Assembly (NCBI GenBank): GCA_013697785.1 | Contig: JACCWE010000119.1 | Location: forward strand, 1 to 64,000 | Direction: 5' to 3' | From: Gemmatimonadaceae bacterium | Lineage (GTDB): Bacteria; Gemmatimonadota; Gemmatimonadetes; Gemmatimonadales; Gemmatimonadaceae | Length of the DNA stretch: 64,000 bases | Shown: positions 24,572 to 34,409 of the stretch, piece after piece | Layout of the letters: each line of letters starts with the position of its first letter | Numbering within the stretch: the stretch's first letter is position 1 | Made by a program: the position numbers and the translations under genes | The notes under the pieces: generated by a model | The model's input: only the letters and a program-made list of their open reading frames with translations | Database searches by the model: none | Told to the model about the DNA's origin: nothing

Positions 24572-25773
24572 CGCCGCCAGCCGATCATGCGATCGGCTCT
24601 CCACTCCGAAGGCTCGGCGCGGTCGGAATCCGCGGCTACCGTTGCGATGTCCGCGACGTCGGCGCGCACATCAGCGAGAATCGCGATCGGCGGCGTGTAG
24701 CCATCGGCACGCTCGTGCAGCCAGTTGGAGAGCACGATCACGTAGAGCCCGCGATCTGGATCGATCCAGAGTGACGTCCCCGTGAAGCCGGTGTGACCAT
24801 ACGCGCGCTCGCTCATGTGCTGTCCACAGCTCGCGCCGCCCGCGCAGGTGTCCCAGCCGAGCGCGCGCCACCCCGAGGAGCGATGCGTGAAGAGCGCGAC
24901 TGTGCTGTCGGCTACGATGCGCTTGCCGTCGAGCGTGCCGCCATCGAGCAGCATCTGCGCGAAGCGCGCGAGATCGGTCGCGGTGGAGAAAAGCCCCGCG
25001 TGACCCGCGACGCCGCCGAGCGCGTACGCATCGCCATCGTGGACGCGTCCCTTGAGTGGGCCGCGCGCGTTGTGCATCTCGGTAGGGGCGGCGCGCGCGC
25101 GAAGTGCGGCGGCGGGCGTGTAGGTGGTGCTCATCATGCCGAGCGGCGCGAAGATCCGCCGGCGAACAAAGTGGTCGAGTGGCTCGTGCGCGACGGCCTC
25201 GACGACGAAGCCCAGGACATCCATTCCGACATCCGAATACTGTTGCACCGCGCCTGGCGGATGTTCGAGCGCGGTCGCGAGCACGCGTCGGCGAGTTTCC
25301 GCTGGCGAGTGGGCGAAGTGCGAGAGATTACGGCCGGCGGGAAGGCCGGAGCGATGCTCGAGCAGTTCCCGGATCGTTACCCGGGACTTGGCGCCGCGCG
25401 CGAAGGCTGGGAGATAGCGAGCGACGGGCGCGTCGAGCGCGATGCGGTGCTCGTCGAAGAGCACCATGATGGCCGACGTCGTCGCGACGACCTTCGTGAG
25501 CGATGCGAGGTCGTAGAGGGTGCGCTCGGGCGAGACGGCGGCGCTCGCGGGCGAGTAGTCGAGTGTGCCGTAGCCGCGCGAGAGCACGGTCGCATCGCGA
25601 CGCCCTATGACTACCGCTGCGCCAGGAAAGCCGGCTGCGGCAACTCCGCGCTCGACCACGCGATCGACGGCCGCGAGACGCTCGGCCGACATGCCGAGGC
25701 TGTCCGGCGTGCGCGCCGGGAGGGGGCAGGGCGTGCCCGCAATGCAGAGAAAAGCGAGGATGGGGAGGAGCAT
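24568..25773 (-). CDS. Serine hydrolase of the beta-lactamase/penicillin-binding class C family, exported
   Basis: 401 residues from the ATG at 25773 (GAGG directly upstream), with a signal peptide (MLLPILAFLCIAGTPCPLPA). The SxxK nucleophile motif is in YDLASLTKVVATT, the Tyr motif in QQYSDVGMDVLGF, and the third motif in YGHTGFTGTSLWIDP. This is the layout of esterase EstB, D-aminopeptidase and PBP4*-type enzymes. They act on peptidoglycan peptides, esters or D-amino-acid peptides rather than giving true beta-lactam resistance; the substrate is not determinable. An ATG at 25806 is an alternative start. Confidence 0.9.
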   Translation of the reverse strand: MLLPILAFLCIAGTPCPLPARTPDSLGMSAERLAAVDRVVERGVAAAGFPGAAVVIGRRDATVLSRGYGTLDYSPASAAVSPERTLYDLASLTKVVATTSAIMVLFDEHRIALDAPVARYLPAFARGAKSRVTIRELLEHRSGLPAGRNLSHFAHSPAETRRRVLATALEHPPGAVQQYSDVGMDVLGFVVEAVAHEPLDHFVRRRIFAPLGMMSTTYTPAAALRARAAPTEMHNARGPLKGRVHDGDAYALGGVAGHAGLFSTATDLARFAQMLLDGGTLDGKRIVADSTVALFTHRSSGWRALGWDTCAGGASCGQHMSERAYGHTGFTGTSLWIDPDRGLYVIVLSNWLHERADGYTPPIAILADVRADVADIATVAADSDRAEPSEWRADRMIGWRR

Positions 25774-25822
25774 CCTCGGGTGACGAGCGCGCGCCGAGGT
25801 GCGCAACGATCGCCATCATTCG

Positions 25823-27112
25823 TTACGGCTTTTTGTAGAGTACCCCGCCTTTCATCACGAGCGTCACGGATCTGAGCGCGTGGATGTCCTTCGTCGGATC
25901 GCCGCTCACCGCGACGAGATCGGCGAGGAGTCCGGGCTTCACGGAGCCGAGCTTGCGGTCGAGATGGAGCACCTTCGCGTCGACGCTCGTGGCGGCGCGA
26001 AGTGCAGCGATCGGCGTCATCCCGTAGTCGACGAGGAGCTCGAGCTCGCGCGCGTTGTCGCCGTGTGTGAAGACGCCGACGTCGCTCCCGTTGCAAATCG
26101 TGACGCCCGACGCGAGCGCGAGCGCGAAGGTCGCGCGGCGATGCTTGATCATCTCGGGCTCGGGACCTACGCCCTTCTTCCACCCGCGGTACTGCGCGAT
26201 CGCATCGCCGGCCGCGAGAGTGGGGCAGAGCGCGACCCCCTTCTCCTTCATCAGTGCGAGCGTGGCCGCGGATGCATCGTCGGCGTGCTCCACGGTCTCG
26301 ACGCCCGCGATCACGGCGCGACGAATCGCCGTGTCGCTGTACGCGTGCACTGCGACGGCGCGACCGCTCGCGCGTGCGGTCTGCACCACGAGATTCACCT
26401 CGTCCTGGGAGAAGGTCGGCCGCGTCTCGCCGTTCGGACCCCAGCGATAGTCACCGTAGATCTTGATCCAGTCGGCGCCTTTCGCGATCTGACTGCGCAC
26501 TGCGTGAATGAGCGCATCGACACCATCCGCCTCCTCGGCGCCCTGCGGGACCTCCCAGCGCGGATCGAAACCCTTGGGGCCGTACGCACCCGTCGCGACG
26601 ATCGCACGTGTGACGACGAGCATGCGAGGACCGGGGATGATTCCCTGTTCGATTGCCTCCTTGAGCCCGACATCGGAGTATCCGGCGCCTTCCGTGCCGA
26701 GATCGCGAATGGTCGTGAAGCCGGCGAGCAGTGTGTTGCGCGCGTGATTCGTCGCGCGCGCGACGCGAAGGGCGAGCGGCTCGTGGAGCACCTGATCATC
26801 CCACGGCGTCTCGTTGTACGGATGCAGAAAGACGTGTGAGTGCGCGTCGATGAGTCCGGGGAGAAGCGTCGCGCCGGGGAGATCGATTCGCGTCGCGTTT
26901 GTTGGCGCATGCAGCGATGCAACTGGTCCGGCGGCGACGATGGTGTCGGCGTCGACGAGGACTGCCCAGCCCTCGTGCATCGCGGTGCCGTCGAAGACGC
27001 GGGCAGGGATCAGCAGCGTCGAGCCCTGCGCGGCGAGCGCGACGGGAACCAGGAGGAGCAGAAACATCGTTCGCGCGAAGCGCATGTCGAATCGGGGAAG
27101 AGGAGCTTCCAT
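25823..27112 (-). CDS. Exported amidohydrolase (imidazolonepropionase/prolidase-like)
   Basis: 429 residues. The signal segment ([14 protein letters not shown]) precedes a metal-dependent amidohydrolase: composite beta-sandwich ([20 protein letters not shown]), the HxH metal site in [13 protein letters not shown], a carboxylated-lysine candidate in [10 protein letters not shown], His ligands in [10 protein letters not shown] and [10 protein letters not shown], and the metal Asp in [11 protein letters not shown]. These exported members often hydrolyse N-acyl amino acids or dipeptides. The ATG at 27112 has GAAGGG upstream; ATG at 27085 is nearer the signal but lacks one. It is divergent from the ABC transporter operon over about 80 bases. 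Confidence 0.9.
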   Translation of the reverse strand: MEAPLPRFDMRFARTMFLLLLVPVALAAQGSTLLIPARVFDGTAMHEGWAVLVDADTIVAAGPVASLHAPTNATRIDLPGATLLPGLIDAHSHVFLHPYNETPWDDQVLHEPLALRVARATNHARNTLLAGFTTIRDLGTEGAGYSDVGLKEAIEQGIIPGPRMLVVTRAIVATGAYGPKGFDPRWEVPQGAEEADGVDALIHAVRSQIAKGADWIKIYGDYRWGPNGETRPTFSQDEVNLVVQTARASGRAVAVHAYSDTAIRRAVIAGVETVEHADDASAATLALMKEKGVALCPTLAAGDAIAQYRGWKKGVGPEPEMIKHRRATFALALASGVTICNGSDVGVFTHGDNARELELLVDYGMTPIAALRAATSVDAKVLHLDRKLGSVKPGLLADLVAVSGDPTKDIHALRSVTLVMKGGVLYKKP

Positions 27113-27191
27113 CTTACCCTTCACGAGGCAGGAGAGCCACCGCTGCGAGCTCTTCACTTCGCGATCCGCTACACCGATTTACATTCCTCGC

Positions 27192-28226
27192 GTGACCGAC
27201 GCCGCCATCCGCACCGAAAAACTTCGCAAGGTCTACACGACCGCGCCTCCCAAGGCCGGCCGCGGTGCGCCCGGCATCGCGCCCGACGCTTCGCGCGCCG
27301 CGGCCGAGCGTCGTGCGGGGAGCGAGGTGATCGCGCTCGAGTCGCTCGATCTCGAGATACGATCCGGCGAGTTCTTCGGACTCCTCGGCCCCAACGGTGC
27401 CGGGAAGACGACGACCATCGGCATCTGCACCACGCGCGTGCTTCCGACTTCGGGTACCGCGATCATCGAGGGCGCCGATGTCCGCATCCAGCCGACGCTC
27501 GTGCGCCAGCGGATCGGCGTCGTCCCCCAACGCCCGAATCCCGACAGCTCCCTGAACGTTCGCGAAAATCTCGTTTTTCACGCCGCGTACTTCGGCATCT
27601 CGCGCTCGGTCGCGAACGCGCGCGCGAAGGCGCTGCTCGAGAAGCTCGGGATCGCCGAACGAGCCGAGGCGAAAGTCATGCAGCTCTCGGGCGGGCAGCA
27701 GCAGCGCCTCATGATCGCGCGCGCCCTCATCCACGAGCCGCGTGTGATCTTCCTCGACGAGCCGACGGTCGGACTCGATCCTCAGGCGCGTCTCGACCTG
27801 TGGACGATCCTGCGCGAGCTGCACTCGCAGGGACGTACGATCGTGATGACTACGCACTACATGGAGGAAGCCGATCGCCTCTGCGACCGACTTGCCATCG
27901 TCGACCAGGGCAGGCTGCTCGCGATCGATACGCCGGAGGCGCTCAAGGCGCGTGCGCCCGGCGGAACGATGATCGAGCTCGTCCTCGACGGGAGCGGTGA
28001 TGGTCTGGTGACCGAGATGCGCGGGGTACCCGGCGTGTCGAGCGCCGAGGCGAAGTTCGAGCACGGAAGCAACAGCGTTCGTGTCTACAGCGATCGCGGT
28101 GGCGAGGTGATCGCGGCACTCGTCACCATCGCCACCGTGCACGCTCGCTCGATCCGCGATATTCATCTCGCGCCGCCGAGTCTGGAGACGCTGTTCATCT
28201 CCCTCACCGGCCGACAGCTCACATGA
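27192..28226 (+). CDS. ABC-2 type transporter ATP-binding protein
   Basis: 344 residues from a GTG. Walker A is GLLGPNGAGKTTTIG, the signature is QLSGGQQQRLMIARALI, Walker B is RVIFLDEPTVGLDP, and the switch His is in IVMTTHYMEEADRL. A low-complexity insert of about 35 residues (after TEKLRKVYTT, rich in Ala, Pro, Arg) separates beta-1 from the rest of the nucleotide-binding domain. The C-terminal 80 residues are the usual DrrA/CcmA-type regulatory tail. It overlaps the permease by four bases. These exporters carry drugs, lipids or polysaccharide; the cargo is unknown. Confidence 0.95.
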   Translation: MTDAAIRTEKLRKVYTTAPPKAGRGAPGIAPDASRAAAERRAGSEVIALESLDLEIRSGEFFGLLGPNGAGKTTTIGICTTRVLPTSGTAIIEGADVRIQPTLVRQRIGVVPQRPNPDSSLNVRENLVFHAAYFGISRSVANARAKALLEKLGIAERAEAKVMQLSGGQQQRLMIARALIHEPRVIFLDEPTVGLDPQARLDLWTILRELHSQGRTIVMTTHYMEEADRLCDRLAIVDQGRLLAIDTPEALKARAPGGTMIELVLDGSGDGLVTEMRGVPGVSSAEAKFEHGSNSVRVYSDRGGEVIAALVTIATVHARSIRDIHLAPPSLETLFISLTGRQLT

Positions 28227-29029
28227 CGAGCGCCGTCACCGACGTTGCCCAGCGACCAAACTCGGGCCGAATCTTCCTCGCGCTGCTGCGTCGTGACATC
28301 AACGTCGCGCGCCGCGAGCTTCCGTATTTTCTTCTGCGCACCACACTACAGCCACTGCTGTTCATCGTCGTCTTCGGGCTGCTGCTCCCGCGCATGGGTT
28401 ACGTTGGAAACGCGTACAAGGCGGCGCTTCTTCCCGGCGTGCTCGCGGTGAGCCTCGCGTTCTCGAGCGTGCAGTCCGTTGCGCTGCCGATGGTGGCGGA
28501 TTTCGGCTGGACGCGCGAGATCGAGGACCGCCTTCTCGCCCCGATCTCGATCGAGCTGATAGCGCTCGAGAAGATCGTTGCGGGCGTGCTTCAAGGAGTG
28601 ATCGCCGCCCTCTTCGTGCTCCCGATCGCGCGCCTCATCATGGGACCGATCGACGGGCTCACCGCCACGCACTTCGCGCTGGTCCTCTTCATCGTCCTGC
28701 TGGGCGCCACCGCATTCTCGGTACTCGGGCTCCTCATGGGATCGCTCGTCAATCCGCAGCAGATCGGCCTGATGTTCAGCGTGATAGTCGCGCCGATGAT
28801 CTTCTTCGGATGTGCGTACTACCCGTGGCAGAATCTTTCCGTCTTTCCGGTGATGAAGTACGCGGTGCTCATCAATCCGCTCGTGTACGTGGCCGAGGGA
28901 ATGCGTGGTGTGCTCACGCCAGGGATGCCGCACATGGACCTGCGCGCCGTGAGTGGCGCGCTCATCGTCATCATCGCGCTCTTCTGGACGCTCGGCCTTC
29001 GCAGCTTCGCGAAGCGCGCGATGGGGTGA
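28223..29029 (+). CDS. ABC-2 type transporter permease
   Basis: 268 residues with six predicted membrane segments. It has the ABC-2 signature region near the C-terminus (IFFGCAYYPWQNLSVFPVMKYAVLINPLVYVAEGMRG). It overlaps the ATPase gene (ATGA), so a homodimeric permease with the ATPase dimer is expected. It resembles NodJ/DrrB-type exporters. It is convergent with the MBL/rhodanese gene. Confidence 0.93.
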   Translation: MTSAVTDVAQRPNSGRIFLALLRRDINVARRELPYFLLRTTLQPLLFIVVFGLLLPRMGYVGNAYKAALLPGVLAVSLAFSSVQSVALPMVADFGWTREIEDRLLAPISIELIALEKIVAGVLQGVIAALFVLPIARLIMGPIDGLTATHFALVLFIVLLGATAFSVLGLLMGSLVNPQQIGLMFSVIVAPMIFFGCAYYPWQNLSVFPVMKYAVLINPLVYVAEGMRGVLTPGMPHMDLRAVSGALIVIIALFWTLGLRSFAKRAMG

Positions 29030-29043
29030 GCCGAGGCGGCGAG

Positions 29044-30450
29044 CTAGTCCTTCTGCGCCGCCTTGATGCCAAGCCAGCCGTCGGGAACGTTGATCGCTTC
29101 GATTCCCGCCGCCGAAAGAAGGCTCGATGCGACGGCGGAGCGGGTGCCGCGCTGGCAGTAGACTGCGATCGGGCGATCGCGCGGAAGCGTCGCGAGGGCG
29201 CGCGGGAGATCGTCGAGGGAGATGTGGTGCGCCTCGCGATGGTGACCACTGTTCCATTCCGCCTTCGAGCGCACGTCGACGAGCATCACGGTATTCGTCT
29301 CGACCTGCTCCAGGAGCGTTTGCGGCGAGAACTGGCGGATGCGTCCGAGCGCCCGGCCGCCATCGACCCACGCAATGCACGCATCTTCATCGAAAATGCC
29401 GGCGATGCGATCGAGGCCGATCAGCGTGAGCGCGCGAGCCGCCGCGAGGGCGTCTTCGCGCTCGTCGGCGAGCAGGTAGAGATCGTGATCGTACGGAAGC
29501 AGAGAGCCCGCGAGCGTGGTGAATGATCCGCCCCACGGAATGTTGAGCGTACCCGGCACGTGTGCGCGCGCGAAGCGGTCGGGCTGGCGCACGTCGATCA
29601 CGAGCGCACCGGCGAGTCCGAGCTCCGCAAGTGAATCGGGCGCGGGCGAGGGAGGGTCCTTACGAATTCCGAGCACCGGCGGCCCGTCGCGATTGATGCG
29701 CTTCATCGTCGCGAAGTACGCCGGCGGATCGACCTGTCCCTCGAGAACGCGATCGACGAAGCTGTCGACGTTGCGCTCCGAGAACGCCCAGTTGGACATG
29801 CGCTCGTACCCGACGGTGGACGATGGCATGTCGCCGAGCGACTTGCCGCAGGCGCTGCCGGCGCCGTGCGCGGGCCAGATCTGCAGATAGTCGGGGAGCT
29901 TGCGGACGCGGCTCAGCGAGAGAAAGAGCTGACGCGCGCTCGCCTCCTTGGTGCCCACCTCGTTGGCGGCGCGCTCGAGCAGATCGGGGCGGCCGACATC
30001 GCTCACGAACACGAAATCACCCGTGAGAATCGCGACGGGCTCCTCTGCGGTGTCGAGCGCCTTCACCAAAAACGAGAGGTGCTCGGGCGTGTGGCCCGGC
30101 GTGTGGCGCGCGGTGAATCGCACGCGCCCGACGTCGAACATCTCCCCATCGTGCAGCAGCTTCGCGCCATCCGCCTCGGCGAACTCATAGTGCCAGTTCG
30201 CGGGGCCCTCGCCCGAGAGCAGCATCTGCGCGCCGGTGCGCGCGACGAGCTCGCGCGTGCCGGAGACGTAGTCCGCGTGGATGTGCGTCTCGGTCACGTG
30301 CGTGATGTTGAGCCCCGCGTCGATCGCAGCCCGGATGTAGATCTCGGGATCACGGATGGGATCGACGACGATCGCGGAGCGCGTGGCGCTGCACCCGATG
30401 AGGTAGCTCATCTGGGCGAGCTGATGTTCGTGAAAGCGGCGCAGAATCAT
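29044..30450 (-). CDS. MBL-fold hydrolase with two rhodanese domains (persulfide dioxygenase-like)
   Basis: 468 residues. The N-terminal metallo-beta-lactamase fold has THIHADYVSGTREL, HTPGHTPEHLSFLV, and LTGDFVFVSDVGRPDL with the ETHE1-like metal ligands (His, His, Asp). Two rhodanese domains follow. The first (ALVIDVRQPDRFARAHVPGTLNIP) lacks an active-site Cys. The second has the loop YCQRGTRSA with Cys. This architecture fits enzymes that oxidise glutathione or protein persulfides to sulfite. The ATG abuts the stop of the upstream phosphatase-like gene, so they form an operon. Confidence 0.93.
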   Translation of the reverse strand: MILRRFHEHQLAQMSYLIGCSATRSAIVVDPIRDPEIYIRAAIDAGLNITHVTETHIHADYVSGTRELVARTGAQMLLSGEGPANWHYEFAEADGAKLLHDGEMFDVGRVRFTARHTPGHTPEHLSFLVKALDTAEEPVAILTGDFVFVSDVGRPDLLERAANEVGTKEASARQLFLSLSRVRKLPDYLQIWPAHGAGSACGKSLGDMPSSTVGYERMSNWAFSERNVDSFVDRVLEGQVDPPAYFATMKRINRDGPPVLGIRKDPPSPAPDSLAELGLAGALVIDVRQPDRFARAHVPGTLNIPWGGSFTTLAGSLLPYDHDLYLLADEREDALAAARALTLIGLDRIAGIFDEDACIAWVDGGRALGRIRQFSPQTLLEQVETNTVMLVDVRSKAEWNSGHHREAHHISLDDLPRALATLPRDRPIAVYCQRGTRSAVASSLLSAAGIEAINVPDGWLGIKAAQKD

Positions 30451-30969
30451 TCAGCCATCCGTTCGGGCGTGTCGTTCGATGTAGTCGAGCGCCATCGCGG
30501 CATAGTCCGGTGACCGAAGTCCGATGTCGACCGCCCGGCGCTGCGCTTCCTCGATCGGCAGTTGCTCATCGAGCGCGAGAAATGGCAGGAGCAGGGCACC
30601 AACGCGATTTGCCGACTGGCAATGTACCAGTACAGGACGATTGAGTGGGTCGCTTAGAAATGCGCGCAGCGCGTCGAACTGCCGGTCGCCGAGCGATTCA
30701 TGGCTGACGGGGAGGGAAAGGTAGCGAAGGCCGGCGCGAGCGATCTCGCCGACCTCGTCGTGTCCGCGCGGCTCTGCAGGCTCGCGCAGGTCGACAACGG
30801 CCTTGAATCCGGCCGCTGAGAGGGTGGCCCAGGCGGCGGCGGCGGGTTGGCCCGCCGTCGCGACGCCGGGGAGGGGACAGGCGCCGTAGGGGAGGACGCT
30901 GGCGATGCGCCTTATTGCAGCATCGTCGAACGCCCGGGAGTCGGAGCTCATCTGCGTGTGACCATGCAT
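30451..30969 (-). CDS. Cys-based phosphatase-fold protein (DSP/beta-lactamase-hydrolase-like, DUF442 type)
   Basis: 172 residues. VATAGQPAAAAWATLSAAGFKAVVDLREPAEP is the usual start of the DUF442/BLH phosphatase-like fold, and VLVHCQSANRVGALL is the CX5R P-loop (Cys and Arg present). Members pair with persulfide dioxygenases and rhodaneses in sulfide oxidation operons, as here, where its stop touches the MBL gene start. It may act as a sulfurtransferase rather than a phosphatase. An in-frame ATG at 30951 is an alternative start. Confidence 0.85.
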   Translation of the reverse strand: MHGHTQMSSDSRAFDDAAIRRIASVLPYGACPLPGVATAGQPAAAAWATLSAAGFKAVVDLREPAEPRGHDEVGEIARAGLRYLSLPVSHESLGDRQFDALRAFLSDPLNRPVLVHCQSANRVGALLLPFLALDEQLPIEEAQRRAVDIGLRSPDYAAMALDYIERHARTDG

Positions 30970-31043
30970 TGAAGATGCAACGATGGCCCGCTCATGTGAA
31001 CCGCATTGTTGTAGGAGAGGAGGCAGCGGTTCATCTTGGCGCC

Positions 31044-33983
31044 ATGATTCGGCCGGCTCGTGGTCTCCTTCCGTTGGTGTCGATCATCTGCGCGGCCGCG
31101 CTGTTCGCGAACGGCGCGCGCGCGCAGCAGACGACGATTCCCCATCTCCACTGGCGCACGCTCGAGACGCGGTGGTTCCGCTTCATCTACACCGATGATG
31201 CCGCGCCGTGGACGCGCGACGTGGCCTCGCGCATCGATGCCGCCCACGACGCGGTGGTCGCGCTCGTGGGAAGTTCGCCACGCGAGCGCGTGACGGTGAT
31301 CGTCGAAGATCCGAACAACGTGTCGAATGGCTTCGCGCTTCCGCTGCTGGATCATCCACTGATCTTTCTCTGGCCAACGCCACCGGATCCCACGTCGCCG
31401 ATCGGGAACGGCTCCTGGGGCGACCAGCTGTCCATTCACGAGTTCGCGCACATCGCGCATCTCACGCGCGAGTCCAGCAATCCCGGCGTTCGGCGGCTCA
31501 CGAGCCTGCTGCCGGTGAAGTTCGGCCCGGTGGCGGTGCACGCGCCACGCTGGGTGACCGAGGGATACGCGACTTTCGTGGAAGGACGGATCGTGCGCGG
31601 GATCGGGCGCCCGCACGGCGCGTGGCGGCCGGCGGTGCTCAGGGAGTGGGCCATAGAGGGGCAGCTGCCGACGTACTCCGCGCTCGATGGCTCGCCGCGC
31701 TTCGAGGGCGGCGACATGGCCTACCTCGCGGGCTCGGCGTTTCTCGAATGGCTCGCCGCGCGTAACGGCGACTCGAGTGTCGTGCATCTCTGGCGGCGCA
31801 TGTCGGCGCGCGTACCGCGCTCGTTCGGCGACGCGTTCGCGGGCATTTATGGAGCCTCGCCCGATGAGCTCTACGGACGATTCACAGCAGAGCTCACGCA
31901 CGATGCACTGGATGCGCGCGATCGTCGCGATTCACAGGATGACGAGCCGCGGCGCGTGCTGCTCGCGTCGCACGGTGATACGCTGCCCTTTGAAGGAGAG
32001 GGCGAGCTCGTGCAGCGATTGCACTGGGCGACGGGTGCGCCCGCGCTGTCGCGCGATGACTCGCTCGTCGCGCTCGTGCTCTCGGATCCGGAGCACGCGC
32101 CACGAGTGGTCGTGCTCAATCTCAATCGGCATGCGCCCGACAGCGCCGCGCGGGCGCGCGCGGCACGTGTGCGTGCGCTCGACCCCGAGGACGTGCCTGC
32201 CATCGAGTCGCGCCCGCCCGCGCTCGAGGTGGTCGCGCGACTCGATCCTCGCGGCGGAATGTCGTTCGCGGAACCGCGCTTCTTCGCGGATGGACAGCGC
32301 ATCCTCGCGACGGCGCTCGCCGCGCGCGGTGATGGTGTATTTCGCCGCGATCTCTTCGTGTGGAACTGGCGCACGGGCGCGGTGCGGCGCGTCACGAGCG
32401 GAGCCGGCATCCGGCACGCCGACGTTTCGCCCGACGGGTTTACCGCAGTCGCCGATCGCTGCGCTGGCGGCTACTGCGATCTCGTGCGCGTCGCGCTCGC
32501 AACCGGCGCGATCACAACGCTCGCCGCAGGCGACCGCGCGCATCTCTACAACCGCCCGCGCTTCTCGCGCGACGGCCGCACGATCGCGTTCGCGCTGCAG
32601 CGCGAGGACGGATGGCACGTAGCGACGATGCCCGCTGCGGGTGGGGAGGCAACCGTGCTCGACGATGCGAGGGGAAGCGCGAACGCCTACGCGCCATCGT
32701 TCGCGCGCGGCGGCTCCGAGCTCGTGTTTGCGAGCGAGCTTGGAGGTGTCCCGAACATCGCGCGCATCGATCGCGCGACGGGTGCGATCTCCGCGCTCAC
32801 CAGCGTGAGCGGCGCAGCGCTCGATCCGGAAGCGAGCCAGAACGGGTGGGTCTATTTCCTTCGGCTGCACGCGCGCGGACTCGATCTCGCTCGTGTGCGG
32901 CTCAACGCTTCGCTGCCACGCAGCGACGGCGTGCGCGCGAAATACCCGTGGGTGCTCGAACAGCCGGCGACCGCGACGCTCGACTCGCTCGCCGTCGCGC
33001 CGCTGCCCATCGATCGCGCCTACCGACTCGGCCCTCGCGCAGAGCGGCTGCTCGTCTCCGCCAGCTGGGCGCGCGAAGGAAAGAGTGCCGGCATCGCCTA
33101 CACGGGAACGGATCCCGTGGGAAAGCTCACGTGGCTCCTTCAGGGCCGGTGGGGTGATCGTGCGAGCTGGACCGGCGCTTCGATCGGCGCCGTCTTTCGC
33201 GGAAGCCGCCCGCTCTTCGGCCTCGAGGCGTTTGCCCTCGAAAACCAGCCGTCGCGCCAGCATGACTTTGCGGCGCCGTCGGTGATCGACTCGCGCTATC
33301 GCGGCGTGTCAGCGTGGTCCGAATTCGACGACGACCGACAGTCGCACGACATCTCGCTGCGCGCGCTCGCGTCGTACGGCACGGTGGATCCTACGCGACT
33401 ACCGGCCGTGCGCCGCGCGCTCGCGCAGATCACACTCGGGGGAGGTGCGCTCCAGACACCGCGCGATTGGCGGATCTCCGAGCGCGCGGCGCTGACCGGA
33501 GCGGTGGGCACCCTCGGCGATCACCGCTGGCAGCGCGCGGTGCTCACCGGCGGGGCATCGGTGCACGGCATGGGGCACGAGCTCGCCATCGATGGACTCT
33601 TCGGCGCGGTCTCGACCTTTGCGCCACAGTTCGAGCGCTTCGCGCTTGGCGGACTCGCTCCGACGCTCGTCGACACCGCCCTTCTCGCGCAGCGCGTATC
33701 GATGCCCGTGCTTCCGATCTGCGTCGCGACGGGCTCACGCATCGCGACGGCGCGTGTATCGCTCCCTGGGCCTATCTGGCGTCCGTACTACTGGCTCGGC
33801 AGCGCGAACGATCGAATCGGCGCGTGGAGCCAGGTCGTCGGGCTCGAGGGGAGCTGGCGCACCGACGGGATCTGGCTCGTGCGCGTTCCCGGCGCCAACC
33901 TTCTAGGCGGCTTCGGCTACTCGCTCACAGGGCCCGCGAAACACCACGCGCAGGCCTACGTCTCGGTGAACTACCGACCCTGA
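31044..33983 (+). CDS. Exported HEXXH (gluzincin-like) metalloprotease plus beta-propeller and outer-membrane-like C-terminus
   Basis: 979 residues. Signal peptide LLPLVSIICAAALFANGARAQ. The zinc motif HEFAH is at residues 132-136, with a second-helix Glu in RWVTEGYATFVEG, the spacing of M1-type gluzincins. Beyond about residue 320 TolB-like blades appear (VSPDGFTAVADRC, RFSRDGRTIAFAL). The last 300 residues are rich in alternating hydrophobic strands ending in YVSVNYRP, resembling a surface-algebra/beta-barrel assembly. The ATG at 31044 starts the signal; 30915 would add an unrelated tail. It probably acts at the outer membrane; the substrate is unknown. Confidence 0.78.
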   Translation: MIRPARGLLPLVSIICAAALFANGARAQQTTIPHLHWRTLETRWFRFIYTDDAAPWTRDVASRIDAAHDAVVALVGSSPRERVTVIVEDPNNVSNGFALPLLDHPLIFLWPTPPDPTSPIGNGSWGDQLSIHEFAHIAHLTRESSNPGVRRLTSLLPVKFGPVAVHAPRWVTEGYATFVEGRIVRGIGRPHGAWRPAVLREWAIEGQLPTYSALDGSPRFEGGDMAYLAGSAFLEWLAARNGDSSVVHLWRRMSARVPRSFGDAFAGIYGASPDELYGRFTAELTHDALDARDRRDSQDDEPRRVLLASHGDTLPFEGEGELVQRLHWATGAPALSRDDSLVALVLSDPEHAPRVVVLNLNRHAPDSAARARAARVRALDPEDVPAIESRPPALEVVARLDPRGGMSFAEPRFFADGQRILATALAARGDGVFRRDLFVWNWRTGAVRRVTSGAGIRHADVSPDGFTAVADRCAGGYCDLVRVALATGAITTLAAGDRAHLYNRPRFSRDGRTIAFALQREDGWHVATMPAAGGEATVLDDARGSANAYAPSFARGGSELVFASELGGVPNIARIDRATGAISALTSVSGAALDPEASQNGWVYFLRLHARGLDLARVRLNASLPRSDGVRAKYPWVLEQPATATLDSLAVAPLPIDRAYRLGPRAERLLVSASWAREGKSAGIAYTGTDPVGKLTWLLQGRWGDRASWTGASIGAVFRGSRPLFGLEAFALENQPSRQHDFAAPSVIDSRYRGVSAWSEFDDDRQSHDISLRALASYGTVDPTRLPAVRRALAQITLGGGALQTPRDWRISERAALTGAVGTLGDHRWQRAVLTGGASVHGMGHELAIDGLFGAVSTFAPQFERFALGGLAPTLVDTALLAQRVSMPVLPICVATGSRIATARVSLPGPIWRPYYWLGSANDRIGAWSQVVGLEGSWRTDGIWLVRVPGANLLGGFGYSLTGPAKHHAQAYVSVNYRP

Positions 33984-33986
33984 CGG

Positions 33987-34409
33987 CTACGCAGACTGCG
34001 AGAAGCCGACGGTGTTTCCACCCGGCTCCTTCACGTAGATCTCGGTGGTGCCGTAAAAGGTCTGGTGCCGCGCCTTTACGATCGGCGTTCCGCCGATCGC
34101 GCGCTCGACGTCGTCGATCGAATCGACCTCGAGGTAAAGCGCCACCGAGTGTCCGGCGGCATCCGCCTCGGTCATCGTTCCGTCCGCGAGCGCGCTTTCC
34201 CGGCTCTGGTACATGATCTCGACGTCGCCGCGCTTCAAAATCGCGAAGATCAGCGAGTGCCCCTTTCCGGGGACGCTGGCCGTCATCTGGAAGCCCAGCC
34301 TGTCGATCCAGAACTGGAGACAGTCGACGACGCTGCCGACGACGAGCACGGGCGTCAAATGCTTGAGAACAGGAAAGCCGGGACGCAGGAACTCGGATTT
34401 CTCGGACAT
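33987..34409 (-). CDS. VOC (glyoxalase/bleomycin-resistance) family protein
   Basis: 140 residues with two beta-alpha-beta-beta-beta modules: LTPVLVVGSVVDCLQFWIDRLGF...FAILKRGDVEIMYQ and VALYLEVDSIDDVERAI...TEIYVKEPGGNTVGF. The Glu in the final strand (EIYVKEPGGN) is the usual metal ligand position. The ATG at 34409 is chosen over 34478. It is convergent with the metalloprotease gene (three bases apart) and divergent from the secretion cluster. The reaction cannot be assigned. Confidence 0.85.
   Translation of the reverse strand: MSEKSEFLRPGFPVLKHLTPVLVVGSVVDCLQFWIDRLGFQMTASVPGKGHSLIFAILKRGDVEIMYQSRESALADGTMTEADAAGHSVALYLEVDSIDDVERAIGGTPIVKARHQTFYGTTEIYVKEPGGNTVGFSQSA

Noticed and set aside
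24568-25773. Serine hydrolase as a beta-lactamase resistance gene
   Set aside because: SxxK and Tyr motifs are shared with esterases and peptidases; nothing points to antibiotic hydrolysis.
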